64,000 nt of DNA, taken from the NCBI RefSeq assembly GCF_021869535.1, contig NW_026262582.1, positions 59,284,851 to 59,348,850 on the forward strand, in the 5' to 3' direction. This document shows positions 37,469 through 49,640 of the stretch, one piece after another (the stretch's first letter is position 1; each line of letters starts with the position of its first letter). Both the position numbers and the translations under genes were made by a program. This DNA comes from Mytilus californianus (taxonomy: Eukaryota; Mollusca; Bivalvia; Mytilida; Mytilidae). Below the pieces are notes generated by a model. It saw only the letters and a program-made list of their open reading frames with translations, searched no databases and was not told the DNA's origin.

Positions 37469-38574
37469 CTAACATTGTAATTCGCTGATTTAGAATAACG
37501 GTAAGATATATTTTGTTTGTTAATCAGTAATGGATTTGTAATAGTCAGTTTTTTCAATTCATTGGGAGCATGTGTGTGATACGAAAACAACATTATATTT
37601 GTTAAGTTGAAGCATAGGAAATAATAACGAGCCTTGTTGTCGCAAACATACCAATGCTCTTGAAGAGTTATGTCCTATATCATAAAGCCTGGGTCAACCA
37701 CCTAATGCAAAACATGTTTTATATAAACATAATCAAAAGAGATATTGATTTCTAAATATCCAATGAGAAAGATTACATAAGTTACGGCAACAGTAATCAA
37801 TTATTGTTTAAATCTCATAAATCGATTAAGAAGACAAATCAAGCTGACAAGCATTCTAAAACAAGAGCGAATTGTATTTAAAACCAGTATTGGGGATTGA
37901 GATGATTCTAATAGGATTTACATGGAGCGAAATTACGTAAACGACGAAGACTTATTGTCGTTTAACAGTATTTGTTACATTGCTTTCGCAACAGTATGTC
38001 ATTTTTTATTTTTATTTGAGGAAGGAGTACGTTATTTTGTATTTTACTGTCTAATGAAAATGATGGTTTCATAATGTGTGAAAAAAAAAATTTCAAACTT
38101 CAAGCAGTAAAGTTGACTTTCAGCTGTGCACTATATATACTGCTTGGGTTTTATGTGTTGAAAGATTTAAGTTTGTAACTTTCCAAACGATATCATATAT
38201 TTTATAAACGTTTAGTTGATTTGTGTCGCCATGTATTAATCGAAGAGAGAGAGAGAGATATGATGGAATATACCAACGTGAAGGTTGAACTGTTAAGTAA
38301 AAAACAAACTGACAATGCCATGGCAAAAAAAAAAATAAAAAAATAAAAACGACCTCAAGACAAGCACCAGTCTACAAACCAATCCACAGACAACCATAGA
38401 CTTAGCAAAACGATTCCAACCAAGCCAAGTCCTAGCTAATCTTAAAGTGTTATATGTTCACTGTTGATAAAATTGATAGCTATATATTTGATATGCAAGT
38501 ACAATGGTCTATCTCCCTATACAATTATAATACGAAATTTCTAAACCCTACGATTTTTTGTCAAATATACAATG
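37469..38574. other. No recognised feature
   Basis: No repeat or domain recognised. A short GA run lies near 38240-38262 and an A-rich run near 38320-38350. Confidence 0.45.
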
Positions 38575-38812
38575 TTCAGGAAAATGGCAGTTGTTATCTT
38601 ATAGGTCGTTTCTGTGTGTGTTGCATTGTCGTTTGTTTTTTGTTGCACTTCAGTATTTCTGTTGTTTCGTTGTTTTCCTCTTATAGTTGATGTGTTTCCC
38701 TCGGTTTTAGTTTGTAACCCGGATTTGTTTTCTCTCAATCGATTTTTGACTTTCAAACAGCGGTATACTACTGTTGCCTTTATCTATCACCGCACTCCAA
38801 TTGGCTTATTCA
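38575..38812 (+). mobile_element. PLE family A terminal repeat fragment
   Basis: Plus-orientation copy of the terminal repeat: 'atggcagttgttatct', 'tcagtatttctgttgtttcg', 'ttttcctcttatagttgatg', 'cctcggttttagtttgtaac' and 'cagcggtatactactgttgc'. It ends near 38812, next to a family B fragment in the opposite orientation. Confidence 0.75.
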
Positions 38813-38825
38813 TCTAGTTAGTTCA

Positions 38826-39125
38826 GAGAAAACTACGTATATAGTGTTGTATCTCCACTATTTTCAATCGTCTCGTTAGTCATAGATTCTGGTACTGAGA
38901 TGACTGATAATGTCAAATTCGAAGTATAAGTCTTAACATGAGGCGGAGGACGCCGTGTCTGTTGTTTCATCAATTGTTTGTTCAGGAGGATATATTAATG
39001 AAACCCAATCAGAAAAAATTGGATTGTTAATGGAAAGTACATCATCAATATATCTGTCTGTGAAATTCAATGGTCTGGTTTTTTTTATCTTCTTGTTTTT
39101 AACAGACGTAGCAGTAACAGTTGTA
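38826..39125 (-). pseudogene. PLE family B reverse transcriptase fragment
   Basis: The minus strand encodes 'FTDRYIDDVLSINN' (about 39021-39062), the catalytic box, then 'LIYPPEQTIDETTDTASSAS' (about 38945-39005) and, after stops, 'HLSTRIYD' (about 38880-38905). The nucleotide sequence matches the plus-strand copy at about 45740-45835 with scattered differences. No upstream or downstream domain is attached. The fragment directly follows the plus-strand family A terminal repeat, giving a tail-to-tail rearranged junction. Confidence 0.8.
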
Positions 39126-40129
39126 TTCAAGCACAACCGATCTTTGCTCCATAACATATCAGACTAATGTGTGTAATTTTCAACTGTTATCAATTATACG
39201 CTCCTGTTTACAATTTTGTTTCTTTGTGTTTATAGCAATCTTCATCAATGCGTATGTATACTATAAAGAAACATCATTATACATTTTGTTTATATGATTT
39301 AACATATGTATGTGAATGTTGGTTACAAAAGTACCAGTGATGTTTTTTTTTCAATTTACAAAACCATCAACGTATGACTTACTATTTTAACACACAGAAT
39401 GATGTTGGTTTATAAATATCCGATTAGCGAGATAATATAAATGAAAATAAAATGGCATGTCAATACAGTAGTAGAAATTTGAAAGTTTCTGGTGGGATTA
39501 TGATCGATTGATATTATCTACAAACTATCGGTTTATCATTTACCAGTATTTGTTTGCATGCTTACAAAACATGGTTCATAAGCAATGATATCAGAGAAGA
39601 CTACTACATATTACATGCAGTGTAGGTTTACATTCATAAAGAAGAAAAACAATCACATGAACATTATGAAAGGTTAAATTTATTTTTATTATTACACGAA
39701 AATACTTAATTCTTAATTCAATTGCTAGTCAACGTAGAGTAAAGTCAATGCTGAGTAGATTACGTTCAAAATTTAATACGTATTTATGAACTCTATTCAG
39801 AAAAGTAACGAGTTTTGTAATGACCATACTACAGTTGATACTACTTGCATTTTGTAATGAAAATAACACAAGTCATTGCGGTTATAAGTGTTTGCGTTTT
39901 TTTTGTGCATCAATTGTTTCTTTGACAATTTGGTTTCTTAGTATTAGAAAATTGCATCGACGCAGCTTTTGCTAAACTAATACCGCAAAGACCTACATCC
40001 AAACGATTTTAAACATTGTAAACAATAGTTTAAAATATAGTTAGTTATTTGAACACTTCTTGTTCTGGATATTTTCCAACATTTCTCCTTACACACGAGG
40101 TATCCGAGAATATAAAAAAAACCAAATAT

Positions 40130-40343
40130 CTTGATCTACTAAAGGATACTGATAACTTCTTTTCTTTCTTTCTAAGATGTTCCGGTTGGTTTTGAAGTCA
40201 GCCTCGTATGAATAAAGGAACTGGTCGGCAAGAGGAGGTGCGCAGTTGGTTCCCATGGAAATGCCGATTGTTTGTTGAATAACACCTCCTCCATACGTAA
40301 CATAATAGTGGAACCATAGAACCTCAACATTTGAAAGAGTCAT
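40130..40343 (-). pseudogene. PLE reverse transcriptase fragment
   Basis: The minus strand encodes 'GGGVIQQTIGISMGTNCAPP' followed by 'LADQFLYSYEADF' (about 40190-40285). This is the palm block before the catalytic box in Penelope-like enzymes. It belongs to the family B type by its 'YSYE' wording. A similar fragment, about 45 bases long, may lie at 44262-44310. Confidence 0.75.
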
Positions 40344-43300
40344 TATACTTTTTTTTATTGTTTTTTATTAGAATGTTACCGGCTACTACATATGAGCTGC
40401 GTCGGATAGAAATCGACATTATGCAAGGCAACGAATACATGTACATGCATAAGGCGTGTTTTTGGAATCTTCAAATACAATAAAAGATGAATTTAGGTCT
40501 GTTTTGTAGGGTTCTTAAATCAATTCAATTGTCAAAAAGGTGTAGACTTTGCATGGCGATTTTGAAACTCGAAATGAGGTAACATATATTTTGATATTCA
40601 TTTGCATAAGGTCGATTTATATCCGACGCAGCTGATATGTTACATCATTTAAATGGTGTTTTTTCTGTTATCAGTAAGTAAACCGCTCTTGTCATTTGCT
40701 AAATAATATGAGGCTTAAACGTATTCGTATTTTCATAAAGTACACAGCTGCATTGACATTTTTATGGCAAAAATAATGAGTTCAACAGACTTTTAGATCT
40801 ATGTATTAAATGAACTGCAGTTTTGGAAAAATTAAATTATTTTGAAAAATGCAATCTAATCTGCAAGTTAATTATAATCTGTTCATTATCTGACTATGAT
40901 ACTGGTGTAGTAAGAACGAAATATTAAATACATCTATTTAACATTGTAACTTAATTTGAACATTTAAGATAAAAGTTAACAGCACATTATGTGATGAATA
41001 TAAAACCTTCTTATAAACAAAAACATCCAATATTTACTGCGTAATACTTTGTTTCGTCTGAGATTGTATGTTGTCTCCATTCTACATGTGCACAAGTTTG
41101 AATCTTGAATCGTTATATCGCTTCATTTTCTATAAATCTTGTAAACAAGCAAAGCGTCGATGTTTTTCAAACATACAAATGTGGCTTTCAAAGAATTACG
41201 TGTAATGTGAAAAAGGAAAAAAAGTTATTTCCGAAACACGTGTTAAATGTATATATATTGTTAATTACCTTTCTGTACTTATAATATCATTGTATTGCGT
41301 TGTTTTAATGCCTTTGTTTATTTCAAACAATTTGTTAATCCTAGCTAAATATGAAGGATCATTCAAAGCAAATAATCATGGTATTTTGTGTATTTATATC
41401 TTACAAGTACTATAAGCTGCTTTATACAATTTGTAATTATACTGGTAACCTGGGTTTGGTTTATCAGATTTATTTGATATAACATCCATCTTTATTGCTT
41501 GTTAAATCGCGTTTAAATTGACCTTAATACGTCTCCTACTTTCATTACTGTTTTGCAGTTAGATTTATTCTGCTCCAATTTTCATTTCCATCAGATGTGT
41601 GTTTTACTCCACCTTTTAAACTCCTTGGGGTTGCTTAAGCTAATGTCAAGTTAAAATATCTATTAAAAAAAGTTCAACATGCTAATGTTACTTATTGTAT
41701 TCAAACAATCAAACTAATGCATGGACCACGGCAAACTAAGATTTAAATTGATCACTTTCTGTTCAGAACGAAAACTTGAGGTCTATTCTTTTCGTTCATT
41801 TTAAACAAAAACAATGGCATGAAGGTCAAACAACTGTGGTGTTTTAACTTAACACATGTATATTTGAAATAGTAATGGTATTTATGGAAACTGGTTTAAT
41901 TAAATGAAACATTGCTTGTTTTTAAACTTGAACCCATCATTTTGGGCAGCTTTATAAATTAATAGCATTGACAACGTACTACATCTGTTTTATCTTAAAT
42001 TTTCAATTATACGAAATATATTTAAAAGATGAAAACAACACAACACTATACTCGTATTGTTTATATGCTGGTATGGACGCTATGAATTTAAACTTGCATC
42101 ATTTTAATTTGTTTGACATTTTAAATCATACGTAAGTCTTAAAATAAGTTACCAAAACACAAATCTATTATTAAAGAAAAAAAGTAATTGACAAAATGCC
42201 CAAATGCAAAATGAACCTTTGTATCTGGGTATCTGTAAAAAAAATATTAAGTGTACAGAATGCCGTCCTTCACAATTCGTCCAATTGCCTAGTCATGTTA
42301 TTGCTAATTATATTCCAATTCAGATTCCAAGTCCAACGAAAATGATATCAACCATGTTTACCAAAGTAAACAGAAACCAGCATTATGACGGAAATAAAAG
42401 AAAAATAAAAACAAAAAAACTAGCAACTTATACTTTTTCCTCTTTTAGGTAACTCGATATTGAAGCAATTGAATAGCATAAGATTGTTATTTATAGGAAA
42501 GGCGTACACTGCCAGATTGACTTTACACAGGAAATGCTTTCTAAAGTGCCAATCAAATCAAACAATCATGTTGATTTCAAATAGCATGATTGGTTTCACT
42601 AAAAATCAATTCAATTAGAAAATCATCGATATCGCAATGTAATAAGTTGGATTCAAATGGTCAGGGTCATGAGAAATATGAACAATGAATGATCGAATAT
42701 TAACGGATATTGATAATATTTTAATTAAAATATAATAGTATTTATGTTATTACTACATATAATATTTATCATAATAATAATAACAATAATAATTAAATGA
42801 AACAGAAAAAGAAAAAGGAGAAGAAAATATAAGGTTGAATTAGCTGAGAGTTGAGACCTAGATTTCGCTCGATATCATCTTGAGGTAACTAATTTCAATA
42901 TAATTATAAACGACCCTTTTGCGAGCTTATTACTATTTATATATAATAACGAGAATACTATCATTGTGTAAAAAACTAATATCGCGAATCGTTATTCTAT
43001 TCTTTTGCAAAAACGAGTATGAAATCATATGTCCTGTTCCCATGGTTCCAGCTTCAAACTTTAACATCAAATATTTTAAAACTTTTCTTCGCCTCGAAAT
43101 GCAATAAGATTTTACAAAGATATTCAGGTGAAAAGTGTCAGTTTTTTTGTATATCATATAAAAAAAAAAAAAACACAAACATGCCCGTTGCCATGGACGA
43201 AAATTTTCATAACCCTTAACATTCTTCAATGACATAACAGATAGCCAATGGAAATGTCGTAAAATCGTCTCATGATGCTAGATATCCCAATCAAATTAAC

Positions 43301-43489
43301 CATTTGTTGTTGTTGGTTGTTGGATATCATATGTGTTGGTGGTTTGTTGTTTTGTTTATCAAGCATACCATTGGTTTTTACGTTTTTATTTTGTTTCATT
43401 TTGTCAGGTACGTTTCTTTTTCTATTGCTTATTATACGATGTAGGTTTTTGCTGATTGTTAAAGAACGTACAGTGACAAAAAGTTTCTT
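40344..43489. other. No recognised gene
   Basis: AT-rich, with no recognised repeat family. The 82-codon frame at 42204-42452 (plus) holds 'KNIKCTECRPSQFV' but only two cysteines, and no family is evident. Confidence 0.4.
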
Positions 43490-43765
43490 AAATTTCCAGA
43501 ACTGATCCACGATGAAGAGCTGTTTCATTGGCAATCATACCATGTCTTCTTATTTTCAAAACACAAAAACCAAAATGAACAACACACGTTATGAAATAAG
43601 TATAAGAAAATACCGAACTCAAAGACAATTTCAAATAGTCTATAAAAACTAACAAAATCAAACGCTATCTAACAACGGAACAAGGGAAAAACAACTGCCA
43701 TATTCCTGACTTGGTACAGGCATTTTCCGAAACAAAAATAGCGGTCCGACCCGGTTTCATAGCTA
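43490..43765. repeat. Mussel repeat terminus and PLE terminal-repeat fragment
   Basis: At 43525-43553 'tttcattggcaatcatacca' is the terminus of the common interspersed repeat (plus). At 43655-43765, read on the minus strand, 'agctagctatgaaacc.ggt', then 'cctgtaccaagtcaggaata' and 'tggcagttgtttttccc' match a piece of the Penelope terminal repeat. Confidence 0.55.
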
Positions 43766-45114
43766 GCTAAGATTTACACTTGTATAACTGTTGTTTATTG
43801 TTCCGTTATATTGACAAAATCGGGTGAACAACTCCAACAAACACAATAGGTCAATGTGACAATAACTGGGAACCATCAGCAAGTAAGTAGGCTTTTATGT
43901 TTTTTTTTTGTCTGTTATTTCAAATCGATTTAATATTCTGAACTTATTACACGGGAATACAATACAAAGAAACACCACCTTCCGAAATGATCAGAACATT
44001 TTCAAACATAACTAACTGGAAAAGTTGTTCCTAATTTGGAATAATTAACTTAGTGTGTCTCGGGGATTATTTGTGTATTAGCAACCTCTTTAAATATCGG
44101 CGGGAGCACAAACAAACGTTGACAAAGCAGATCTGAAAGTAAGTGCTGAATGCAAGCTCGATTAACTTGACACCATTGTCTGGTGGATGGAGGTGACTTG
44201 AAACACTAATTACGAACCGCAAATACAAATTGCTTCAAGTGTTATCTTATAAAAGATAATGGTTGAACCATAGACCGTCAACATTTTAAAGTGTCGTTGT
44301 GCTGTCGAATAATGTTCCCTGATTAGAGTGCTTGAGGTTTATATCATATGTTATATCACATAGATGTTGTACGGACATCATTATTCAGGGTTCAGAAGGA
44401 AGTCTTTCTTGTAATTTGATGTTATATATTTAGCTGAAAGGCATTCGTATTGTCAAAAGAAACAATCTCAACGACTTACTATATTATTGCATTTATATGG
44501 GTATTATTGTAAAAAGTAGACAAAATAAAGCCATTAAATTGCACTTTGAGACGGCTAGAACAGTTTGATATTTTCGTCGCCTAATGATGGTACTTTTTGA
44601 CAGAAATATTTACGTAAAGAGAAAATGTAAAAGCGAAAAATAAATGTTTAAACCACGTATTCTATAGGTAGACAATTTAGAAGTAACAATTGATAACCGA
44701 TGTTCAAATATCATCAATCCTCTGAGAAAATACAAATCAAGATAAAACACAAACACTGAATCACAAGAACTTCAAATTATGTGTAAACATTGGAAGCATA
44801 TATTGATGTGCACGTGTCACACAACATTTCAGTTCAATTGTATCATTTCAACTCACCAATCACACATACATATTAAAAACGTATGGCAAATTATGCTGTT
44901 AAAAGGACAGTTTTTTTTTTATAGTATTTATATTGACCCTAATTATAAGCAACATAATTCAGCTTTTGAAATGTTTGTAATAGAAAAAGGACATTTAGCA
45001 ATTTTCTTTACATAATGCGGAGAACAGATTTCTAAAAACAATATGCATTTTTCATGAAAAATAGATGTTAATTTGATAAGTGACATTGACCATGAAACAT
45101 CAGCATAGTAACTT
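43766..45114. other. No recognised gene
   Basis: No domain or clear repeat seen apart from the possible 45-base PLE fragment near 44262-44310. Confidence 0.4.
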
Positions 45115-46100
45115 AAACAATTCTGTCCGCAGTGAAAGAGGGTCTTCAGCATTACTGTGAAACTGTTTACTCGGGTAGTGGTATTGAGCATATTTGGATT
45201 CTAAAAAACTCTAAAGAACTTTTGAATAATTTTAAATCTCGATCTTTCTCTGAAATTAATTCTAACAAAACTTTTGATTTTTCAACCCTGTATACCACCA
45301 TTCCCCATGAGAAAATCGTCTAAAAGAAATAATCCACAATGCTTTGCAATATGAAAATGGTAGCATACGCTATAAATGTATTACTTTGGGATACCATACG
45401 GTATATTTTTGTTGATAGTGAACAAAAAGGTCAAACATGCTACATAGAGGAACAAGATATCAGTATGTTGGAGTTTCTTTTTGACAACATATTTGTTGAA
45501 TTTGGAGGTAGACTTTTTCAACAAATTATTGGCATTCCTATGGGAAAGAACTATGAGTCTCTCTTTTCCGACCTCTTCTTATTTTCATATGAATCGGAGT
45601 TCCTTCAGACACTGTCAAAAACAAGAAGATCAAAGAAGGCAGATCATTAAATTTCACATTCAGATATATTCATGATGTTCTTTCTATTAACAACCCAATT
45701 TTTTTTATTCGGTTTCATCAATATATTCTCCAGAACTAGAAAAAAAACAACAGACACAGCTTCCGCCGCCTCATTTGCCTCGAATTTGACATAAGCGTTC
45801 ATCTCAGTACCAGAATCTATGACAAACGAGACGATTTCAATTTTGATATTATCAATTTCCCCCACCTTAGTAGTAATATATCAACTTCACCTGCATATAG
45901 AATTTATATTTCCCAACTTATTTGGTATTCAAGAGCTTGCAGCTGCAACTCTTACTTAACAAAACGTCACCAGGGTCTGAGCAGAAAGTTGGTGATTTAG
46001 GGTTATGTCAAACAAAGGTCGTCCTTTTTCTAAAAATTATCATCGGAAGATACCAGGACCTTGTTAAAATAATATTCCGTATCAACTTCAAAAATAATAC
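45115..46100 (+). pseudogene. PLE family B reverse transcriptase
   Basis: The first open part (45115-45320) encodes 'VKEGLQHYCETVYSGSGIEH' and 'FDFSTLYTTIPHEKI', the first catalytic block (45276-45320). A stop follows, then a frame at 45339-45650 with 'DNIFVEFGGRLFQQIIGIPM' (45483-45542) and 'LFLFSYESEFLQTL', where 'GKNYESLFSD' stands for the usual 'GTNCAPLLAD'. The catalytic box region near 45660-45690 is garbled ('YIHDVL' for YIDDVL), then frame changes. 'STRIYDKRDDFNFDIINF' at about 45806-45860 and 'YRIYISQLIWYSRAC' at about 45897-45941 remain. Clearly inactive. Confidence 0.85.
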
Positions 46101-46660
46101 ATAGTGGTCTTGAAGTATAGATTCTAGGTACCTACGTTGTTTATTATCTCAATTACGTGCTAAAGTGTTCTTTTATTTGTTTTTAAAAATCATTAACCTT
46201 TACTGTTTAGTTCATGTTTTGTAATATCCTTTTGGCGTGGCTCAGTACATATACATCCCGCTATTGTGTTATTGTGCATTTGTTGTGTTCTTGTCATTCA
46301 TTTTTGCTTATGTGCTTTGTTTATATGCCATTTTGATTTTCTTAGTTAATATTATTGTTTGGTGTTATAGTGATTAAGATTATAACACAACGTTGACTGC
46401 TGCAACCATGTTTTTGCCATTTATGTCTGTTTGTTTTGTTCTCACATTGTTGTCAATATAATGGAATTATATGCAACTGCCATACAAGTTTAGCTAGCTA
46501 TAAAATCAGGTTTAATCCATCATTTTCTACATAAGGAATTGCCTATACCAAGTCAGGAATATGAAAGTTGTTTTCCATTCGTTTGATGTGTTTGAGCTTT
46601 TGATTTTTTCATTTGATAAGGGACTTCGATATTTTTGTTATATTATTTTTTAAAGATATG
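45115..46660 (+). mobile_element. Penelope-like element, family B, 5'-truncated
   Basis: A reverse transcriptase relic (to about 46100) followed by a 3' region that ends in the family B terminus also seen at 2440, 31375 and 46890. The 3' region includes 'cgtggctcagtacatata', 'ttgttctcacattgttgtca' and 'gtttgagcttttgatttttt'. The start coincides with the block after 'HWLPKLHK', so the 5' part, including any nuclease, is missing. Confidence 0.82.
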
Positions 46661-46889
46661 CAATAGCTTTTTAAAATCAGTGAATCGATAGAGTTTCCAC
46701 TTTTTTCGATATTCATTCTACTCTCGTTATTTCGAAGTCTTTTGAACCACATAAATATTTGAGATACCCGTTGGTAAGGTTAAAATAAATCCAGATGAAT
46801 ATGAGTAGAGGATCGATATTTTGGTTTAAAATCAATGTATCTGTATGTAATGGTCCTTTATTATTACAATGAAAAGTAAAATAACAAAA

Positions 46890-46985
46890 AAAAAAAAAAA
46901 AAAAAGAACTCCAAGGAAAATGCAAATCGGGAAGTCCCTTATAAAATGGCAAAACCAAAAGGTCAAAGACATCAAACGAATATCG
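46890..46985 (-). mobile_element. PLE family B 3' end fragment, inverted
   Basis: The minus strand reads 'ttgccattttataagggact', then 'gcattttccttggagttct' into a T run. It is the same terminus as at 46600-46660 but in the opposite orientation, about 240 bases away. Confidence 0.6.
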
Positions 46986-47506
46986 TTTTTCGTCTCTTAT
47001 TTATTTTTTTGATCAGTTACAATTTTGTCATGTGGTGTTAGCCAAGAGAATAATTTCCAATGGATCTTAGCGTGATTTAAAGTTGACAAAATTGTTCAAT
47101 ATCTTATACAACTTCGAGTCAATCAAGTTCGAGACAACGAAAATATGTATACTGTACGTAGGCCCAAAATATTATCATTAAGTGTGTACCGAGTGAGTGT
47201 TCACACATTTTGCTCATAACTATACCTTTGAACTCGCATATCGGGCTATGCAGACAGAGCAAATAATACTAATCACAGATCCAGACATCATATGGCAATT
47301 TGATATAGCAATTGATATACTAGTATGAAAATGCAGAAATAAACCTCATTTTGACTTTGTAAGATAATTATCTCATTGGCAAACATACCACGTCTTCTCA
47401 TCTTATATATGTCACTCGTATGCTTATACACTCTATAGACTCAATTAAATGGGGTATGCCAAACATGCCAAAAACAAAATTCTCAACGAGGTTAAAATAA
47501 AGAAAA

Positions 47507-47601
<95 letters not shown>

Positions 47602-47611
47602 AATGATGATG

Positions 47612-47667
<56 letters not shown>

Positions 47668-47687
47668 ATGATGATGATGATGATGAT
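47507..47687 (+). repeat. (GAT)n microsatellite, about 60 units
   Basis: A nearly pure trinucleotide tract with interruptions near 47602, 47630 and 47668. It directly abuts the 3' end of a minus-strand Penelope element at 47688. Long open frames over it (poly-Asp, poly-Ser, poly-Ile) are artefacts of the repeat. Confidence 0.98.
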
Positions 47688-48255
47688 CAACTATAGGAGG
47701 AAAACAAAGAAAAAACAGGAACACTGAAGTTCAACAAAAACAAACGCCAACATACAGAGAAACGAACTATTTGATAACAACTGCCATATTCCTGACTTGG
47801 CACAGTTGATTTTTAGAAAACAATGTGGGTTGAACCTGGTTTTATGGCTAGCCAAACCTCCCTCTGATATGACAATGTTAAAAAATATTGCTAAAATGAC
47901 AACACTACGTGACAGAAAAAACGCACAAACACACACTTGAACACTCATCACAGAGAAACGCACAAACAAATAATATAATAGTCGACACAAAATGCAAACC
48001 GCAAAACAACAACGAACATCTTCCATCAACCACAGACACCACAGGACATCACAAACAGTGACGCACTTACGTAACGAACACGCAATCTCCAATTTTAACA
48101 GAAAAATCGAAAATAAATACATGAATGTTTGATGTACAAAACACCGAGACACGTCGTATAGAAATGCAAATTCACACTCGGTATAACAGTCATAATCGGG
48201 TATAGGTCACATTCGGTACTTAGCAGACAGACGACATAGATGTTAAACCAGAATC
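47688..48255 (-). mobile_element. PLE family A copy B, 3' untranslated and terminal repeat
   Basis: Minus-strand 3' region of the downstream member of the tandem pair. It includes 'cgtgtctcggtgttttgtac', 'gggaggtttggctagccata', 'atggcagttgttatcaaata' and ends 'ctcctatagttg' directly against the ATC/GAT tract. The last roughly 200 bases match the 5' flank of copy A (52800-52996), as expected for the pseudo-LTRs of Penelope-like elements. A 153-codon frame at 47691-48152 is repeat read-through. Confidence 0.8.
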
Positions 48256-49640
48256 GAAGACGTGGTAACAATGTCATTAGTTAGGTTACACACAGACACA
48301 GCGTATAGATCAACCAATTCGTAATGGTGTCCATAAAATATACAGAGTGTAATTTTTAATCTTTCCTCCTCATAACTCTGGTTGAACAGTTTCTGCGTAA
48401 GGAAAACACTCCTGTATATGAATTCAGTATAGTGTGAACATACACGAGCATAATGTATCAATTGAGATATGTAAACACCATACGACGGAGCAGAGCGTAT
48501 GTTACTGCTGAGAAATGAGAAATTGATAATTTGGAAGTTGAAATCATCCCGTTTGTCGTAGATTTGAGTGTGAAGTCATCCATCTGTATCATTATTGAGG
48601 AAAAGATCAAGGTATGAAACAGTCCTTCTTGTATCAGTAGTATCCTTAATTTCAAGTTCACTGGGATATATAAGATGAAAGTACTGACTGAAATATGGGT
48701 TATTCAGTGATAGGACATCATCAATATATCTGAAAGTAAAATTAAATGAATTTTGCAAGGTGCTTTTTCTTGTCTTTTAGAAGGTTCTGAATGACTTCTG
48801 CTTCAAACAAGTACAAAAACAAGTCGGAAAAGAAGGGTTGCACAATTAGAACCCATTGGAATACCGTCTGTCTGTTGAGATATGAATCCTCCAAACTCAA
48901 CAAATATATTGTCGATTAAAAAGTTCAGCATTTTGATAATATCATCTTCACTGTATTTTCTAATAGAATCAGTGTGGTTCTTCACAAAATAAGAATTATT
49001 ATAACTCAAATCAAGATATTTATATCTACAGTTCCCATCTTTATAAAAAAGACTCTGTTTAATGAGATGGTGAAGTCGATCTTTTAATTGAGCATAGGGA
49101 ATAGTAGTGTAAAGCGTAGACAAATCAAAGGTCTTAATGTTGATGAAAAATTGCAGAGATTGTGATCTTCGATTTAGCAGCAGATCTTTAGAACTTTTGA
49201 GAATCCACATCTGATTGACACCACTGATTGAATATATCTCATCACAATAGTTTTGAAGGCAATCTTTTACTGTAGAAAGAATAGTAGTCAACACTTTAGA
49301 AATATGTTTAGGTGTATGTATCGTTCTTTATACGGAGTTTTTTGAAGTTTTGGTATCCAATATAATGACGGTAGGTTTTTTTCGTTTTCTTTGATGTTGA
49401 TACCAAATGAAAGAAGGACAGATTTGCGATTTTGTAAAATTTCATCCTTTGTAAAAGAATATGTAGGATTACCAGTTGTGCTGTTTATTCCAAGCTCTTT
49501 TGTGAGACATTGCAAATAATGGTGTTTACATACGAAGACAATATTATTGGAGGCTTTATCTGCTGGAACAACGACATATTTGTCATGCAAATAGGATAAC
49601 ACATCCACAATCTCCGGGTTCTTGAATTTGTTAGACGATA
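48256..49640 (-). pseudogene. PLE family A copy B, reverse transcriptase (5'-truncated)
   Basis: The downstream member of a head-to-tail pair. In minus-strand order: 'DKYVVVPADKASNNIVFVCK' (about 49520-49580), 'LPSLYWIPKLQKTPYKERYI' (about 49320-49380), 'SGVNQMWILKSSKDLL' (about 49185-49235), 'FDLSTLYTTIPY' (about 49095-49130), 'DNIFVEFGGFISQQTDGIPM' (about 48855-48915) and 'GSNCATLL'. A one-base insertion follows, throwing 'ADLFLY' out of frame. Then come 'FRYIDDVLSLNNPYFSQYFH' (about 48678-48738), the catalytic box with both aspartates, 'TRRTVSYLDLF', 'FTLKSTTNGMISTSKL' and 'FYGHHYELVDLY'. It starts abruptly at the 'NKFKNPE' block at about 49640, joined to the 3' region of copy A. Frame breaks lie near 49310, 48830, 48770 and 48600. 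Confidence 0.87.

Noticed and set aside
47449-47727. Open frames encoding poly-Asp (plus) and poly-Ser or poly-Ile (minus)
   Set aside because: They are translations of the GAT microsatellite and adjoining PLE end, not genes.
47691-48152. 153-codon minus-strand frame rich in Cys, Val and Phe
   Set aside because: It lies wholly within the PLE terminal region. Similar open frames appear in the solo repeats at 17684-18055 and 63256-63477, so it is repeat read-through.
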